From Dipylidium caninum (lineage: Eukaryota > Platyhelminthes > Cestoda > Cyclophyllidea > Dipylidiidae), in NCBI GenBank assembly GCA_017562135.1, contig QEYB01000282.1, forward strand, positions 186,001 to 250,000: 64,000 nucleotides of DNA, read 5' to 3'. Of this stretch, positions 48,029 to 61,700 are shown piece after piece. Numbering within the stretch: the first letter of the stretch is position 1; every line of letters starts with the position of its first letter. The notes under the pieces were generated by a model, which saw only the letters and a list, made by a program, of their open reading frames with translations, did no database searches and had not been told where the DNA came from. A program made the position numbers and the translations under genes.

Positions 48029-49170
48029 CTAGAGAAGAGAAATGGTGAAATGATGTATTGCAAATAACCAACAGCCGAATAAGATTATCAAGAAATTGTA
48101 AATTAATTACGCCTCTTTTTTTCCGTGGCTGTGGTCGATGATGTAGCGGAAGAGTACAGTTGTTGGGAAAACCGGTCCAAAAAAAAGCAGCACCCACAGG
48201 ACGAAAGGAAGCTGCAATTGAAAACGTTAGGATTTGAATGCAATATCTTAAGTAAAGGAATCAGTCCTGTTTTACGCGTACGAAACGAGACTGTAATGTC
48301 TGCCAAATTTAGGACAAGTACAGTCGGTCATCCTTTAATATGCTACAAAGACATTGAAATGCGTACCAAACTGTCCCACAAACGCGGTGGATTGACCCAA
48401 GTAACAATGTGGATACCATAACACAGAGGTATACTAGAATGGGATGGTCACAATTTGCACACATACTTTCAGGAAATAGTTGCGCGTAGAAATCGCTACC
48501 AAATATCAGATTCTCTAAATTGTTAAGTCCCTGTACACATTTAAAACCAAAAGGAGAAATTACAGTCAACAAAACAATGCTTAGGTGCCACCATATAAAC
48601 CAACTCCAACATGATAAAGGGGGGATTTCATGAAAAAGGGCTCGAATAAATGTAAACTCGCAACGGAAACGACGTAGATGAGCACGGACGCTACACACGA
48701 CAACTTCGTGTCGAGAACCATGATACGCAGGAGCAGATAGAGTGCGTGATACGACCTCGTAGCCACACTTTATGAGTCGAAAGGGGCGAATCAGCGCGAG
48801 GGTACCTACGGTGACTAAGTGCTTTGCCACATTTCAATTTTTCACAATAAAAATAGATAAAATCCTAATATTACAAAGTAATGTATAAACAATTTTACAA
48901 AAATTGTGTCGTTCATTTTTAAAAAATTTTGATAACTTTAAAAAAAATAAAGGGTAAAATTAGTGCCGGACAATTTTATTTTATGGTAATGTTGACATTG
49001 CGAGATCATATAAATAGTAGCTTTTGCGTCGCGGACGTGGTGGGCGCGTCTATGTAGTTGTTCAACTGTCTGCGTAGACACACCTTTTACCTTACAAGCT
49101 TATTTTAGTCGTCTATTCACCGTGATCTTGCTTTTCGGCGGCCGATCCGCTTTAATGGTGAACTCGAGAG
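48029..49170. other. Intergenic stretch between receptor and MRM1
   Basis: About 1.1 kb. The one notable feature is a minus-strand open frame of 173 codons (48830-48309) with hydrophobic stretches and several cysteines; I recognise no domain and no splice partner. An AT-rich segment near 48840-49000 precedes a GC-richer patch just upstream of the MRM1 start, which probably includes its promoter. Confidence 0.45.
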
Positions 49171-50269
49171 ATGCTTGTAACGCACCGGAAATTCATGTTA
49201 TTACCGGGCGCTCACCTTTTTATCTATTTATATTTTAAGTCCCCGTCAAACACGAGCATAATAGTGACTTCGGTTCGCAAGCTTACTCAAATCAAGTCAG
49301 AAATTGTATACGGGATCCTGCCAACACTTGCAGCCTTGTGCGCCAAACAACGAAAAGTTTCCTGTATGTTTGTTAGAGAGGATCTTCTTTTGCTTTCTCC
49401 TGATATTTTATATAGTAAAAACCCTTGGCTAGCTGCAACTATTCGCCTTGGATTTCAACACAAAATCAAGCCCGTTTCTCGCGATTTCATCTCTACCCTT
49501 ACCCGCGGCCGTTCGAATCAAGGCGTGGCAATTGAATGCACCCCCATCCCTACACCAAGCTCCCATGGCATCGCTGCCACTTCCCTTCTTCACTTCAATC
49601 ACTGCGCTTATCATCGGTCTAACCCTAAGTCTTGCTGTGGTTCATCATCGGTTATCCTCTTTTTGGATCAAATTCAAGATGTGATGAACATGGGAAACAT
49701 TCTTCGTTCCGCTGCCTTTTTCGGTATCCCAACAGTTCTCATATCAGCGTTTTTCTCTGCCACCCCATCTCCATTAATTAGCAAACTCAGTGCCGGTGCT
49801 ATGGAATATCTGCGCTTCTATCGAGTGACAAACCCGACTTCCACTTTGAAACAACTCTCAAACGCCGGATTTGTTATCGTCGGGACGGCTGGAGTGCAGG
49901 CAAGCTGTACAGAAAATGTTAACCACCGACCATCACTAGAGTTATCTCGAGTTAACTCCGATATGGTAGGCGTTCGTTTTTCGAGAGTTTGAACTCTAAT
50001 AAACAATTATCTAAAATTTTCTTAATTTATAGGTCGGTATCTCAAAAACAGGGCCTCCAAAACCCATGGTTTTACTACTAGGTTCAGAAACCCGTGGTTT
50101 GTCGGATAGTGTTCTATCAACCTGTAATCTTATTGTACGAATTCCTGGTCTTGTCGATTGGAAATTTTGTCGCTCGCAAGAATTTTCTATCACATCCCTT
50201 CCTACCTCTCTCAATGTCGCTGCAGCTACTGCGATTCTTTTATATCAACTTCAGTATCTTCGCTCATAA
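49171..50269 (+). CDS. MRM1: Mitochondrial rRNA 2'-O-ribose methyltransferase
   Basis: Predicted 343-aa SpoU/TrmH-family (SPOUT) enzyme. MRM1 transfers a methyl group from S-adenosylmethionine to a ribose of the large mitochondrial rRNA. Two exons, 49171-49965 and 50033-50269, with a 67-base phase-0 intron. The N-terminal part shows the substrate-binding domain beginning EIVYGILPTLAAL. The catalytic knot carries the three SpoU motifs: motif 1 around DQIQDVMNMGNILRSA (the usual N-x-G-x-x-x-R pattern), motif 2 LLLGSETRGLS, and motif 3 VRIPG followed by SLNVAAATAILLYQL. The knot ends eight residues before the stop, normal for the family. The N-terminus is hydrophobic and basic, suitable for mitochondrial import, but the exact presequence is uncertain. 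MRM1 is preferred over MRM2 or MRM3 because of the YGILPTLAAL segment. Confidence 0.92.
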
Positions 50270-51118
50270 ATGCATATGTGGACATTTTTGCGCGTATACG
50301 GAAATATTTTTATTACGAAAATGGGTTGAGCTTCCTCAATGTTCCTTGTTTTGTCGTTCCGCTGATTTTTCGAAATTTGTTCGTGGTTCAACATTGCTGC
50401 TGTTGGCCGTTTAATATGCAAATTTATATAGTTTTATCTGCCGAGTAATTGCACAATTCTTTTGCTGATGTCGGCTTTTGCGCTATAATATTATGAGTTT
50501 TTTATCATCTTGAGTTATGTGGTTCTGCAAAAGTTTACTCTAAGCTCATTAGATGTCGTTCGATTCCAATCTGTGTCGCTACTCATTTCCGATTGTTTCA
50601 GGAATTTTAGCACTTCTGAACTGTTCAAGAATAATCGTCTAAACATAAATATGATTATCACTGAGGTCATTACTACCCATTGTCGAGATTTGATCCTGGG
50701 GAATTCCACAGAGAAATGTGTGAATCAAGGGTTTGAAGTCCAGCGAATGTTTTATGAGTTGGCTGAATGCTTACCGCGTCTAAAAACCGTGGAAAGTTAG
50801 ACAATTGCCCCCCCCCCCGCATCGCCCAATTGAGATATATCAAACGGAAATTGGCATTTTTAGGGCGAATTATTAGTGAAAAAATAGCATCTATTTCTTG
50901 TGACTCGTCGGAAGTAATATAGCGCGTATCAAGCATAGAAGTTCGTTTACTTTCTGAAAACTGCCTTTTAGGTGAACGGTATGCTTTGTCACCATGAAAG
51001 ATGGCATCGTTAAGTATCACAGGACCCTCTAACCATCATGATAAAATAGATGGTCTGAAAACTAAGCACCTTGTGTTACACAACTTTAACACGCCTTCCC
51101 TTGAATTGTTTTTGGCAG
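50270..51118 (+). other. Gap between MRM1 and the CCHCR1-like gene
   Basis: About 0.85 kb. An open frame at 50510-50800 could hold a first exon of the downstream coiled-coil gene (it is helical and ends in a plausible splice position), but I could not confirm an in-phase join. A run of eleven C at 50808-50818 follows it. Confidence 0.4.
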
Positions 51119-54100
51119 GACCTCAAAAATCAAATTTCAACACTGGGGGCATCGAAACGTGATTCTATCATCCCCGTTTCCATCCCTGAATTTAAGTCCC
51201 CACTTTCTAACGACTTTATTGCTGATTTTCCACTCCACCTGCAATTTCCCCACCTAACCTCGAAATTGGGTTATCCCAATGGTACTGGCGATCTTGCATC
51301 ACCTGGTGAACAAATTTGTCAGGTTCAGGCTCTTAAATTCTGCCCTGACCTCGGCCAGATCAATAAGTCTTTTACCAAGTAAGCTACCGGGTTCCTATTA
51401 GTAGCGAGCGGTTTTGCTTAACTCATTTCCAGACTAGATTAAACTATAATCACCTCCGTGACCTTCTGCTTTTATATCTAGTAGGGAATGTCCCCAAAAA
51501 TGTCTACACCTTGAATGGTGTCTTGCCTTAGAAAAGGAACTTAGTCGCTCCAAACGCGAATTGACTGAAAGTAGGACCCTCAATGCTTTAATGGGTACTG
51601 AGTTAAAGGCTCTTCGAATTGTACCTACTGGTGTCGGTGTCAATTCAACAGAAATAACTCAAAAAATGGTGCCTCAGGATCAACGGTTTAATGAACAGCT
51701 CATGAGGAAGGCAGACGTATGTATTAAATCATTTATTTTAATGTTTCAAGAATGTTTACCACATTGTATGAAAGATACAAATTAAAAATGCGTTTTGTCA
51801 TTTATGTAATGCGGGTGACCAGCGTGTTAACGTGAACTGGAAAAATTATGATGGGTATGTATTGATGACGACTTTTTCCCTTACACTTTGGACAGTTAGA
51901 CCGAAGTACAACGGATAATGAGAGCCTAAAGGATGAAATCCATTTGCTTCAAATGCGGCTAGATAACCTTGAGAATATCATTCAGATTCAGGAAAGAGTT
52001 GTATCTGCAGGGTAAGCTTTGTTACGCTGACGTCAAGCCGGATGGGCGGATGTGTTTATGCTCCTCCTCCTTTATCTTACAGCTCCACCCACTCGTATGA
52101 TGGCTTACTTCGTGCATGGCAGCACCAAGTAATGAAGCTCTTATTTGAAAAAGCCGTCCACAATGAAATTTGTGTCAAAGTGGGGCTGGCCACTCAAACT
52201 CAACTCACTAGACAGGATGAGGAGCTGAGAGGTCTGCAAGTCCAGAGTGAGATTCTTAACCGCAAACTCGTTTCAAAAGCTGCTGCTTTAAAGGCGACCG
52301 TCAAAAAATCAGAAGTGGGTGACTTTGTGATTTATCGTGTGCGGTTTTTAATGACTGCAGGGAAATGTTTGCTCACATCTGTATCGGTAAATCTCCTGAA
52401 ATGTACTCGATTACTTCCGATAAGCTGGGTTTTGAGAAGCCTGATTTTAGTGTCGATTCCAAGCAAAACCATGTTAGAGCACTGGACCTTCGGTCAATAC
52501 TCTATCACGTCTAAATATCACCATCCCCTTTCTTTAACACCATGCACTTGCAGGAGTACTATCAGGACATCCAACGCATTAACCATCGTCTCCAAATTTC
52601 CAACAATTCTAATGCCTACCTTACTGATTACACAAAGTCGGTGCTGACCAAGCTCCATGCTGAGCTAATCGCCATGAATGAGCAGTGGAGTCGCACGTTT
52701 TTAGGCGATGGAGACACCAACTCTTCTTCACTAATGCGACGCCTTCGTCGGTTGGAGCGACGTCTGCAGTGTGTAAATGGACGGCTCCCTTTAGTTCGAG
52801 TCTTGCTTTCCCGTAAAGGAACTCTTGAGCAGGGGATGGAATGTGTTAGCTGTGGTGTACAAGTTACCAGTCCCCTTCGCCTTCCAGCAATCAACACCGT
52901 CCTGCCTAATGATTTGGAACGCTTAAAGGAACTTGTAGTGACCGCTCAAAGCGAGTTGGCCTTAGCTCTTGCGGATCGGGACTCCATATCGAAAAGATTG
53001 TTGATAGATGCAGAAGACTCTCGTATGAAGGTGAATGACCTGAAAAGAACGCGTATGTAACAGTTTTCATGGGTGCTTATAGAATGTTTATTTTTTTAAC
53101 AAAATGGATTCATGTCTTTTGCAGATGCTCACGAAATAGCTTTCTTGAAGGAGAAAGTAAACGATTTGGAAAACTCATTAAGGGAAAAGAATCTGGTAGG
53201 CATACCAACTAAACGTTCCCCTTAGTAGCCAAATTAATGACCTTGTATTTCTCTTTATATTGTTGTTGAGACTTGGTACCTAGTTTTCTCGTTTTTTTTG
53301 ACGATTTCAACAATGAATTAGGTCTTGAAAAAGTTTAGCTTACATAACTGGGGGAGGGATTCTCTCACCTGCAGGTTTTCAGATATATTCGGGTTGTCGT
53401 AAGAACTGGCTTGTGTAGCATACCCAAAACTACATCGAGAACGCCATGATGGACGCACAACCGGTCACTCAGAAACCCACTGAATACGATTTGCCTCCGC
53501 TTTTTAGGCGTTACAAAGAGCAGAAGAACGAGTGACAAGCCTTGAGGCTGACCAGAAGCGAATTTTGTATGAGGCTACAAATGAAAAATTGAAACTTGAG
53601 ACGGAGTTAAACAATACAAAATCGGATCTTGCCAAAGTCCTTATTTCCGCACGGCGAGCAGAGCGGATGCTGATGCAGGTGAAAAACGAGAGGGAAACAC
53701 AGGTACTTCGTAACCGCCTTAGTTTCCTGCGAATGCTGCCTTAAAATGTGCTTCCCTGTTACTAATTAACTAGTCACTGCTCGATGATATTTGTGCTTGG
53801 TTTTATTGAGTCAATAGCCCATTTGATGTCTCATTAGCTGGAAAAACTACATTAGAATACGTTCTACCCTTCTCTAAAGCATTATGATAAAATGATTTAA
53901 TCCTTATTTAGGTCCAAATTCGCTAGCAATTGATGCACACGCATTTCTAGCAATAGTATTCTCATCGTTTCCGATGTTTAATATCAAACGTGCAGAGTAG
54001 AACTGACCCTAAAACTATCCCATTCTGAGACAAACGAATCTAAGCTCCACCCTGTCATAACTTATGCGGTCATTGCCTTCTCTGTTTGTTCTATTTTGAA

Positions 54101-55460
54101 GATGTCGGCGCTGGAATCGGAGTACAAAGAAAAAATTGCACACCTGAAGGATGCCCAAAAAGAATCGGCTCGTGAGTCACTTTTCAAGCCGCTAATATTC
54201 CCGGTGAACAGGCCTTCTTATCTACGTCCCAGTGAGGTATTTGTCCAGCATGAACCTCCGTTTAATTTCGTGTCTGAGGAAACGGCGGCCATTGTCCCAA
54301 AAGCCAATTGTTTGGAGAGCAAACCACGATCTGAAAGACCGATACTCGAAACCTTGTCAGGTGATCAAATAAGTGAGTTCGCTGGGCCTTCCAATGGCTT
54401 AATTAAAAAATTGTAAAGACAGCGCAGAAATCAGATAAACAAAACTCGTATTACATTTATTTGTAAGGAAGCATCAAACGACTTGCTAGACGCTTTATGT
54501 CAGTCGATTTTAACGTTAGACTGCATATGAAACTCGTGAATGCGATAAAATAATTTTGATAATGCAAACCGCTACTGTTCCCCCTCCTCTCTTTCGCCTT
54601 TATATTTCCTAATTTACGCTTCACGTCCCAACAGCCTGTATATCCAGTTATCGGGAATTAAGTGATATACGTCAGCCGTTCCACCACTACGTCCTTTTCC
54701 TGTTTTGCTTTATTACTGTGTACACGCTGGTCGAACCAAAACTACTTCTCTAACATTCCGTTTGGTTTCGTGGTTAAGGTGTATCTCCAGAATTCGCAAA
54801 ATTTGCTGATAAAAGGTGTTTCCAAGGTGGACCGTTTTTAAGGTCATCTCAATATTTAAACCAACGCAACCGAATTTAATGGTTATGTTCGCAAAAAAAC
54901 TCCTCTTTCCCCTTTCCCTACAATCTCTGTTCTTAATCCTCTCGACTTCCTGAACTTGGCTTGCGTAAAGGTGATTCGTGGGTTCTAATACTGAGAAAGC
55001 CTGTAAAAGACTTCACTACTCAAAAGTTCTAAAATCTAATGTTTATTCAGCGTTGTCTCCACCTTTGCCTTAGGAAACTTTACGTAACGATATCTTGTCG
55101 TACTGCGGTCTCGAATTCACCCAAACCTATGATTCCCTGTTGGCATGTAATATCTCCACTGGACTAGTTGATATTCCCACACTACTCCATAGAATCTCTC
55201 GCTATCGTCGTTGTTCACATCAATTCGAGGTTGATCCCACGCTGCACTTAGTTGACTCCTCTCGAGATTGTACTAATTGCATTTCCTCGTTTGATCAGAG
55301 TCATTCCCGAAATGGACTACGTTGTCTGCTCCCCTCTTTTTTCTTTATGCGAGCCTTATAATGGCTTTTGCGACAATATACTTTTTTTGCCGACACTCTA
55401 GAATCAGTTCGTGAAGTCTTGAACAACTTGGCAAGTCTGGCGAAGCAGCTAGAACAATAA
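51119..55460 (+). CDS. CCHCR1: Coiled-coil alpha-helical rod protein 1-like
   Basis: A long coiled-coil protein similar to CCHCR1, a centrosome and P-body rod protein in vertebrates. Exons with agreeing phases: 51119-51378, 51482-51716, 51896-52011, 52083-52314, 52554-53052, 53125-53195, 53508-53702, 54102 to about 54167 (or read through to a stop at 54416). A further exon starts about 55073 and the last ends at 55460. The protein is nearly all heptad-rich helix. Family-like points, in the order expected for CCHCR1: LLRAWQHQVMKLL, the run RRLERRLQCVNGRLPLVR, LAKVLISARRAERM, and a C-terminus ESVREVLNNLASLAKQLEQ. A CxxC-like MECVSCGVQ lies in the large exon. The true start is uncertain; exons may lie upstream near 50510-50800. 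Coiled coils resemble each other, so the name depends on several matches in order. Confidence 0.72.
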
Positions 55461-55715
55461 CGGTGAAATATTGTGCGACAAGACCTCCGATTACCATACT
55501 TTAATTTTTATTTCATGCTATATACTCTACTTATTATACTCATTTTGGTTGCGTTTTCCCAAATTTGGACTGTTTTTTCAGTTGGTTCATGAAAATTTTT
55601 TGCTATCAGTTGACAATCCTTCACTCATTTCAATTAAGTAATTTATTAAATCAACAGGCAAAAGATAGGTTGTTGTGATCGACAGTTTCCATGTTACGAG
55701 GAATAACAGAACACT

Positions 55716-56101
55716 TTAGCGACGAAATCTCGAGCGTGAACGAGGCCGTTTATCCCTAAAAAATGAGGAGACACGAACTTGAGTGGTTGTATGGGCGTCG
55801 GCGTCTTTCGTAGTCTTAAAATGTTCGAGTTGATCGAACAGACGGGAGAAGGCGGAGACTACGACTAGAGGATAGGTAACGTTTAGTATACCCATATAAA
55901 AGAGGAAAGACGTCTCTGGGGTTAACTGAATGTATGCGTGGAGGCACATGAAGAAGGGAGTGATGGAAACGACTAATTTCCGACAATAATAACAAGCTAT
56001 TACGCGGAGAATGGAGGGGAATATGATGCGCTTGACAGTCACAGGAGAAGTCGTCAAGTTACGCAGTGTGAGTGGTTGAAGAATTAAGGGTACGGCAAGA
56101 C
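55716..56101 (-). CDS. 3'-terminal exon of an unidentified membrane protein
   Basis: A minus-strand open exon with a good 3' splice acceptor (TTGCTTTAG) at 56101 and a stop at 55716-55718, giving about 128 codons. It is rich in hydrophobic residues, with at least two likely membrane segments (around RIIFPSILRVIACYYC and MGILNVTYPLVVVSAF). It ends in a basic, Arg/Ser-rich tail (RPRSRSRFRR). It converges with the CCHCR1-like gene 256 bases away. Upstream exons were not placed; a short hydrophobic frame at 56825-56637 could be one. I do not recognise the family. Confidence 0.4.
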
Positions 56102-58770
56102 CTAAAGCAACAGAATGAGAACATGAGCCTATTTCATCTCAATCATCTAAAGTGGATAGAGAATGTGTAACATTGGTTCGGTGTTAAAGAACCAATGAAC
56201 GCAATATTCGTCAACTTTAACCGGAAGAAGCCATCAAGGGCAGTGTGACAAGGCAACTGGGTATTCCCACTTCTAAGGATACTAAACTGAAAAGGGAGCA
56301 TCTATTAAAACGATTATTAACGATTCTGTGATTATCAATAGAGAAATTTGCCCTTCCGCCACGACGTAAATAAGCCCAATCAGAAAAGCCTAAAGGATAA
56401 GTCACGCGACCAAACAAAAACACCCCGCCTCTCGTTGTTCGCCCTCACTAACCCGACCTGCCATCGCCGCAGTTGCTTAAATTTAATTAATAGATTTGAT
56501 TTAGTGCGGCAATTACTTAGCCATGACGACAGTATGCATCATATATAGTCTTCTACTTATATTGCACTGCGTAACCTTCGCTTAGGATGCAAGAAAATGG
56601 TGTGAGTCTTCGTTGAGTCGCCCACTCGCTCGAGAATTAAGATTTCCATATGCGATTTTTCTCATTCACTCTTCTGCACCATTCAGTGGATCCGCATGTA
56701 GCGAAGCATATTAACAAAAACAGGAGGAATTTCGTATATGCACCATACGGAAAGATGGCTAACCAAACAGACCAATGAAGATATAGGTCAAAATTAGTTG
56801 TCGCAACAAAATCAAAATTTTTCACCTTTTCCCATTCGATTAATAAAAGTCGGTTACGCGTGTTTGTGGAAAAGTGCGTCCAATTGTTTATGGTTTGCTG
56901 AGTATGTTACTTAATATATAATGTTTTTTGGGATTCCTGTGTCTAATACGAGAGCCGTCACTTATAAAACGAATTTCTTTGGTATTTTCTTCTCTACACA
57001 CACCGTGTAACTTAACATCCTAACATGTTTTTCCAGGTGTTAGTGAGTGTGCGTTGACCAAAGAAACGGTAACATCCTACCATCAGATCGTGCAGAAAGA
57101 GCGTCTTTATGCTTATTGTGTCGCCTGGCAAAGGACAAATGAATGCACATATCGCTACCGCTTGATTGTGACTCTACTAGTGCGTTGAAATTGTGAGTAT
57201 AAGAGCGAAAACCTAATAAAACTTTTTTCGATTCCCCGGACTAGCCGTAAAGTTTGTGAGGCTAGATTATTCGATCGTTGTGATTTTAGTGGGAATTGAT
57301 GGGGAGTGCCACAAGCGGTAGTTTATTTGATGTCAACTTTTTAAAATCTGGTTAATAATGGACTTGTAAAGTTTTTGATTATGTACCTCCCTTCGGATTT
57401 TTGACATCACTAACTCGTTCACCCAACTTCTGCTAATTTAATGGCTTTTAGAGTGCAACCCAATATTAATTAATTTCTTGAACCATAGATTAAACAGTCT
57501 AACTGCAACATTTGTCGGTGAAGACAGCAATGTTCTGACGCTGTATTTGATGAAAGTGATATTTTCAAATCGTGTAGAATTTGGTCTCTGATGTAACGGC
57601 CTTGATAATGGCTGCTTCATCCAATTGAATTGGAAGATTTGAACGCCTCACGTCCTAACCAATCACCCCATCGCTTCGTAATTTGTAGGTGCATTTTGTC
57701 GAGTTATTTCCATCGCGCGGGATTCAGCGTGATTACTTTGGTCTGGGATACCGTATCGTTCCATTTTGAGGCGTATATCTGTATAACTCTGTCAAGCAAA
57801 ACTCCAGCATTTTCCTGCTGTCATTCCCTTTTTCGGCAATTCACGTCCACTTGGTATAGTATTTTATAGTTGCGAGCAAATAATCTTCTAGGTATGCGTA
57901 TTCGGGGAAATTTCCTGCAATATAGTTATTGGCTCATCGTTTTGTTTACTGTGAACGTGTTCATGCAATGTCCATATCAGGATACTTCTCGTAGCTTTCT
58001 TTTCGCGTATTAACATTTTAGTTCCGTGCGACGTAGCTTATGATGTCCATATGCGAGGCGTTACCTATTGGGTAGTGTTTTTCTGGAAGAGTGATTTTTT
58101 GCTAGAGAGGTGTTTCCTTATCCGAAGATATTTTTGTCAACACTACACAAATACTCTGGTCGTGGAACAACATGCATAGTGAAACGCACAATGTTTCAAG
58201 CTCATCAATCACTCCTGGCCATGCTTATTTTACTCATCAGTTAGTCTAAGTTATACTGTTTTATTTCTTAGGAAAATTTCGATACCAACGATTGAAGGTT
58301 TTACTCCAATGATTACGTCTCTGATCAAACCTATGCACTGTATGTCTATCCAAATATCATCGTTTACATTGCTGTCCACGCCGACAAATGCTGCTGTATG
58401 TAGTTCACGTTTTCGGTGATCTTATTGTGATAGGCGTTTGGACCACTACATGGCACAACTATTACTTTGGTTTTAGTTGTTAACAAATTGGAGGGTACGA
58501 AATTTGAGGTGTACTCGCCATTAAATCCTGGATTGGTCAAGTGTAAGGTTTGTCCCCCTTTTGGATTCTTTCTTAAAAAAGTATGTGCGCATTTTTAACG
58601 TCAACCAATTGTGGTTTGCCTACACTGAAGGCGAACCGTCTTGGTCTTTATGTAAGCATTTTCTACTTCAATTTTTTTTCAAATCTAACTTCATTTGCGA
58701 TGAGAGTAACATATTCACTTAGTTTTTGTCTACTCAATTTCCATTCATGAAAAAGATTTTCTCATTATAG
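56102..58770. other. Stretch with few supportable exons
   Basis: About 2.7 kb. It may hold 5' exons of the minus-strand membrane protein and of the plus-strand TMEM131-like gene. A plus-strand frame at about 57038-57186, behind a good acceptor, has several cysteines and ends at a stop. Frames near 58270-58420 and 58490-58545 also follow acceptors. None gives a family match, so I do not call them. Confidence 0.4.
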
Positions 58771-61700
58771 GAATATCACTCACCTTTGCGCTCTTTCAAC
58801 GCTGCAAATAACGACAAAAATCAACTATTTTTTTTATTATCGGACAAATCTATTCGCCTCCAACAAAATTCAGATTGGCGGATCCAAAATTTTATTATTT
58901 TATTAGACAAGCCTAGACGTGGTTTATCTAACTTAACAGTTTCGACTTTAAATTCCGAAACAAATGAATTTGTTCCCGGAATCTGCCCCTTGTTGAATGG
59001 ATTATCAAAGTATCCCGCTTTGTCAAAAAGTTCATCGACGATTGCTATTTTATGGCGATTCTCTCCAAAACATACTTTTTTCCCATTTCCACTTGAACTG
59101 CACTTTCACACTTGCCGTGAGTTGAAGCTACACCTACTTTGATTTTTTGTTTAGCCAATTCCTTTAATGGACGGAAAGAATGCTTTTGCTTCAGTGTTTC
59201 CCTGTATTCTGATTCATCTGGACAATTTCATTTGACGAGCTTTAATCATATGTCTGTTCAATCTGAATTACAAGTAAGCTGGCTTCTTATTGTTTTACTT
59301 TTTTCTACTCTTATATTTTGAATATTTACTTTTTCTCCCACGAAGGTGGACACAATTGATACGGAAAGTTGTCTTAACATATCTTACAATTCTGCAATTT
59401 TCACTAATGGTTCAACCTCTGGAAAAGAAATTGCAGTTATTTCATTAAACCGTACGTTTTTTAGCTATATTCCTTCCCATTTACTAGAACATGTTTTAAA
59501 TTTTTCCCCCTGGATTGATAGAAGGATTAATTCTTCCTTATAGCTATCGTTTTGAACTAGAAAATGCATTCTTTTGTCGTAATGCAACATTTTCCCATGC
59601 CATCAAAATATCACTATCTGATTGCACCGAGGTTTTCAAATTGTTTGGATTTGTTGTGCTTGCCGAGGTAAAACTATTACTCGAATATTCATCTTAAGTA
59701 TTTTTTCATTTTTTTGAATGGTGCCTGATGATATCTTTGGCCTTGTGTACTTTGTATCTTTTAGGCATGTGTTAATTAATAGATCCTTTAATATTTGCTT
59801 CTTATTACTTGCAAATTTCGTCAAATCACTGTGATTACAAACATATTTGTATTTACTCAAGCCTGATCACCCCTTTCGAAAGTAGTCCATTACCATTTAT
59901 ACATTCAGGTGAGTACTATAACCTCGGTGCTCACTTTCTTCGGCCTTTCTTACCTTCACCTTTTGAGACAACATTCAGGCATCCGATCGGTTTTCCTGGT
60001 AGTTGTCATTGATTTCGGATGTGTGAAAGGCTGCTACTTTCTTGAGATCCCATACCTCATTAACGTTCGACAGTGGCGTTACCATTAACTGTGTGGCAAC
60101 TCTCTGTGTATATGCGTTAACTTATCATCCAGGCTTCCACTTCCCTTTTTAGCGATTGCTGTCGATCAGTTTGGTGTGGTCCCTGGGATAATTGGAGTAG
60201 AAAAAGAAGCGTCCCCTATTGTTAATCCGTGCAGGGCATCTATGCAGCCAGGGTGTGTTCCGAGCAACCTTACTGTTTTTTCCTCCCTTATATTTACTCT
60301 CCAATCGAGTTCTGCTCTCTTGACATTAGGAGAAAATGAGTAATAATTTCAATTGTCTTTCGTGCTCTTATATTTTTTTGCCAATGACGACTATTTAATA
60401 TCCAAGCCCATTTAACACTGAGAAGTAGAAATAGGATGGTGTAAATATTGCATTATATTTGTAACTTTAGAACATTGGAGCTTAGTTACCAAGAATTGGC
60501 ATTTTATTGTGGACACCTGGACCACCTGGTTGAAAAGGGTCATGCACTGATCGCCAAGGTGATCACCTTCAGAAATACCTTTGAATTTCCACTCAAAATT
60601 TTGGGATTTCAATTACCCGAAACCTATGCTGATCTTTTCGAGGTAATAAAAGGATTGTTTGTCTTCCCCCCTATCTAATTTTATCCCGAAAGCCCATGAA
60701 GTCGAATTTGAGTATTATCAGTTCGGCAAGCCTAATCTCTATCCGAGAAGTTTATCATTGATTTATTAACATAGGAACTTTCCTATCCTTAGGTAACTTT
60801 AAATTAATTCGACCAGACAAGGCATTAATATTTGCTTCATTACCTAACACTAACTTCCATCTCATCTACGAGGCAAGTAATTGTAATGCTTTATTGGTGC
60901 GAACCTGTACTTGCAAATAAAGTGCTCACTATTAGCTCACTATTAGACTATTGGTAATGAGAATACAATGATTTATATAGTCGCAAAAAACTCAACTTTA
61001 TTTCCCACTATAGTTTTGCAATTTATCCCTGTAATTTTACATTGTTACTCAGTATCTGTATGGTAAGTGTCGTCGATGATGCCGGGTCAAACCTGTTATT
61101 TATAACCTGATATACTGACAATCGGCAGTGTATAAAAGACTTGGAATTAATCAATTATTTTGCGTTTCACATTCTTTGCTCGCAGTTGGTTTTGTTGCTT
61201 TCTAAGCTCTACACAAAACTCATAGACATCTCTCTTATGGTAGCCCTTTGATCACCATTGTGTCGACACTGAATATTTCTACGGGAATTGATAATAATTC
61301 AGGAATTTCTCTATTTTCTACAGTCCAGTAGTCAGATTAATATCATTTGAACAGCTTTCTTTCCGCCTACTTGTTTTTTTTCATTCACATTAATTTTAAC
61401 GATGAAAGCAATACAACCTTTCTATTGCATTTGTACTTTGCGCACTTTGTTGCATTTCCAATCTTGACCCTATGAATGAGCGTGAATTTTGTCCCCATAA
61501 ATCAGTACTTTTTCAGAATTATCATGCCTAAATTCATAGTTGATCACCTCAGTTCCTTTGGATGTAATTATTTTGTAACATTCGCTTTTCATTGTCATTG
61601 TCTAGTTCACACACACATATTGATCAATTAGGGAATGTATAATGGAGAGGCATGATTTCTTTCAGATCGGCGGCCTCTCCGAAGCTGAGTATCTACTCCC

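Noticed and set aside
49429..49614. 61-aa minus-strand frame
   Set aside because: Antisense shadow of the MRM1 first exon.
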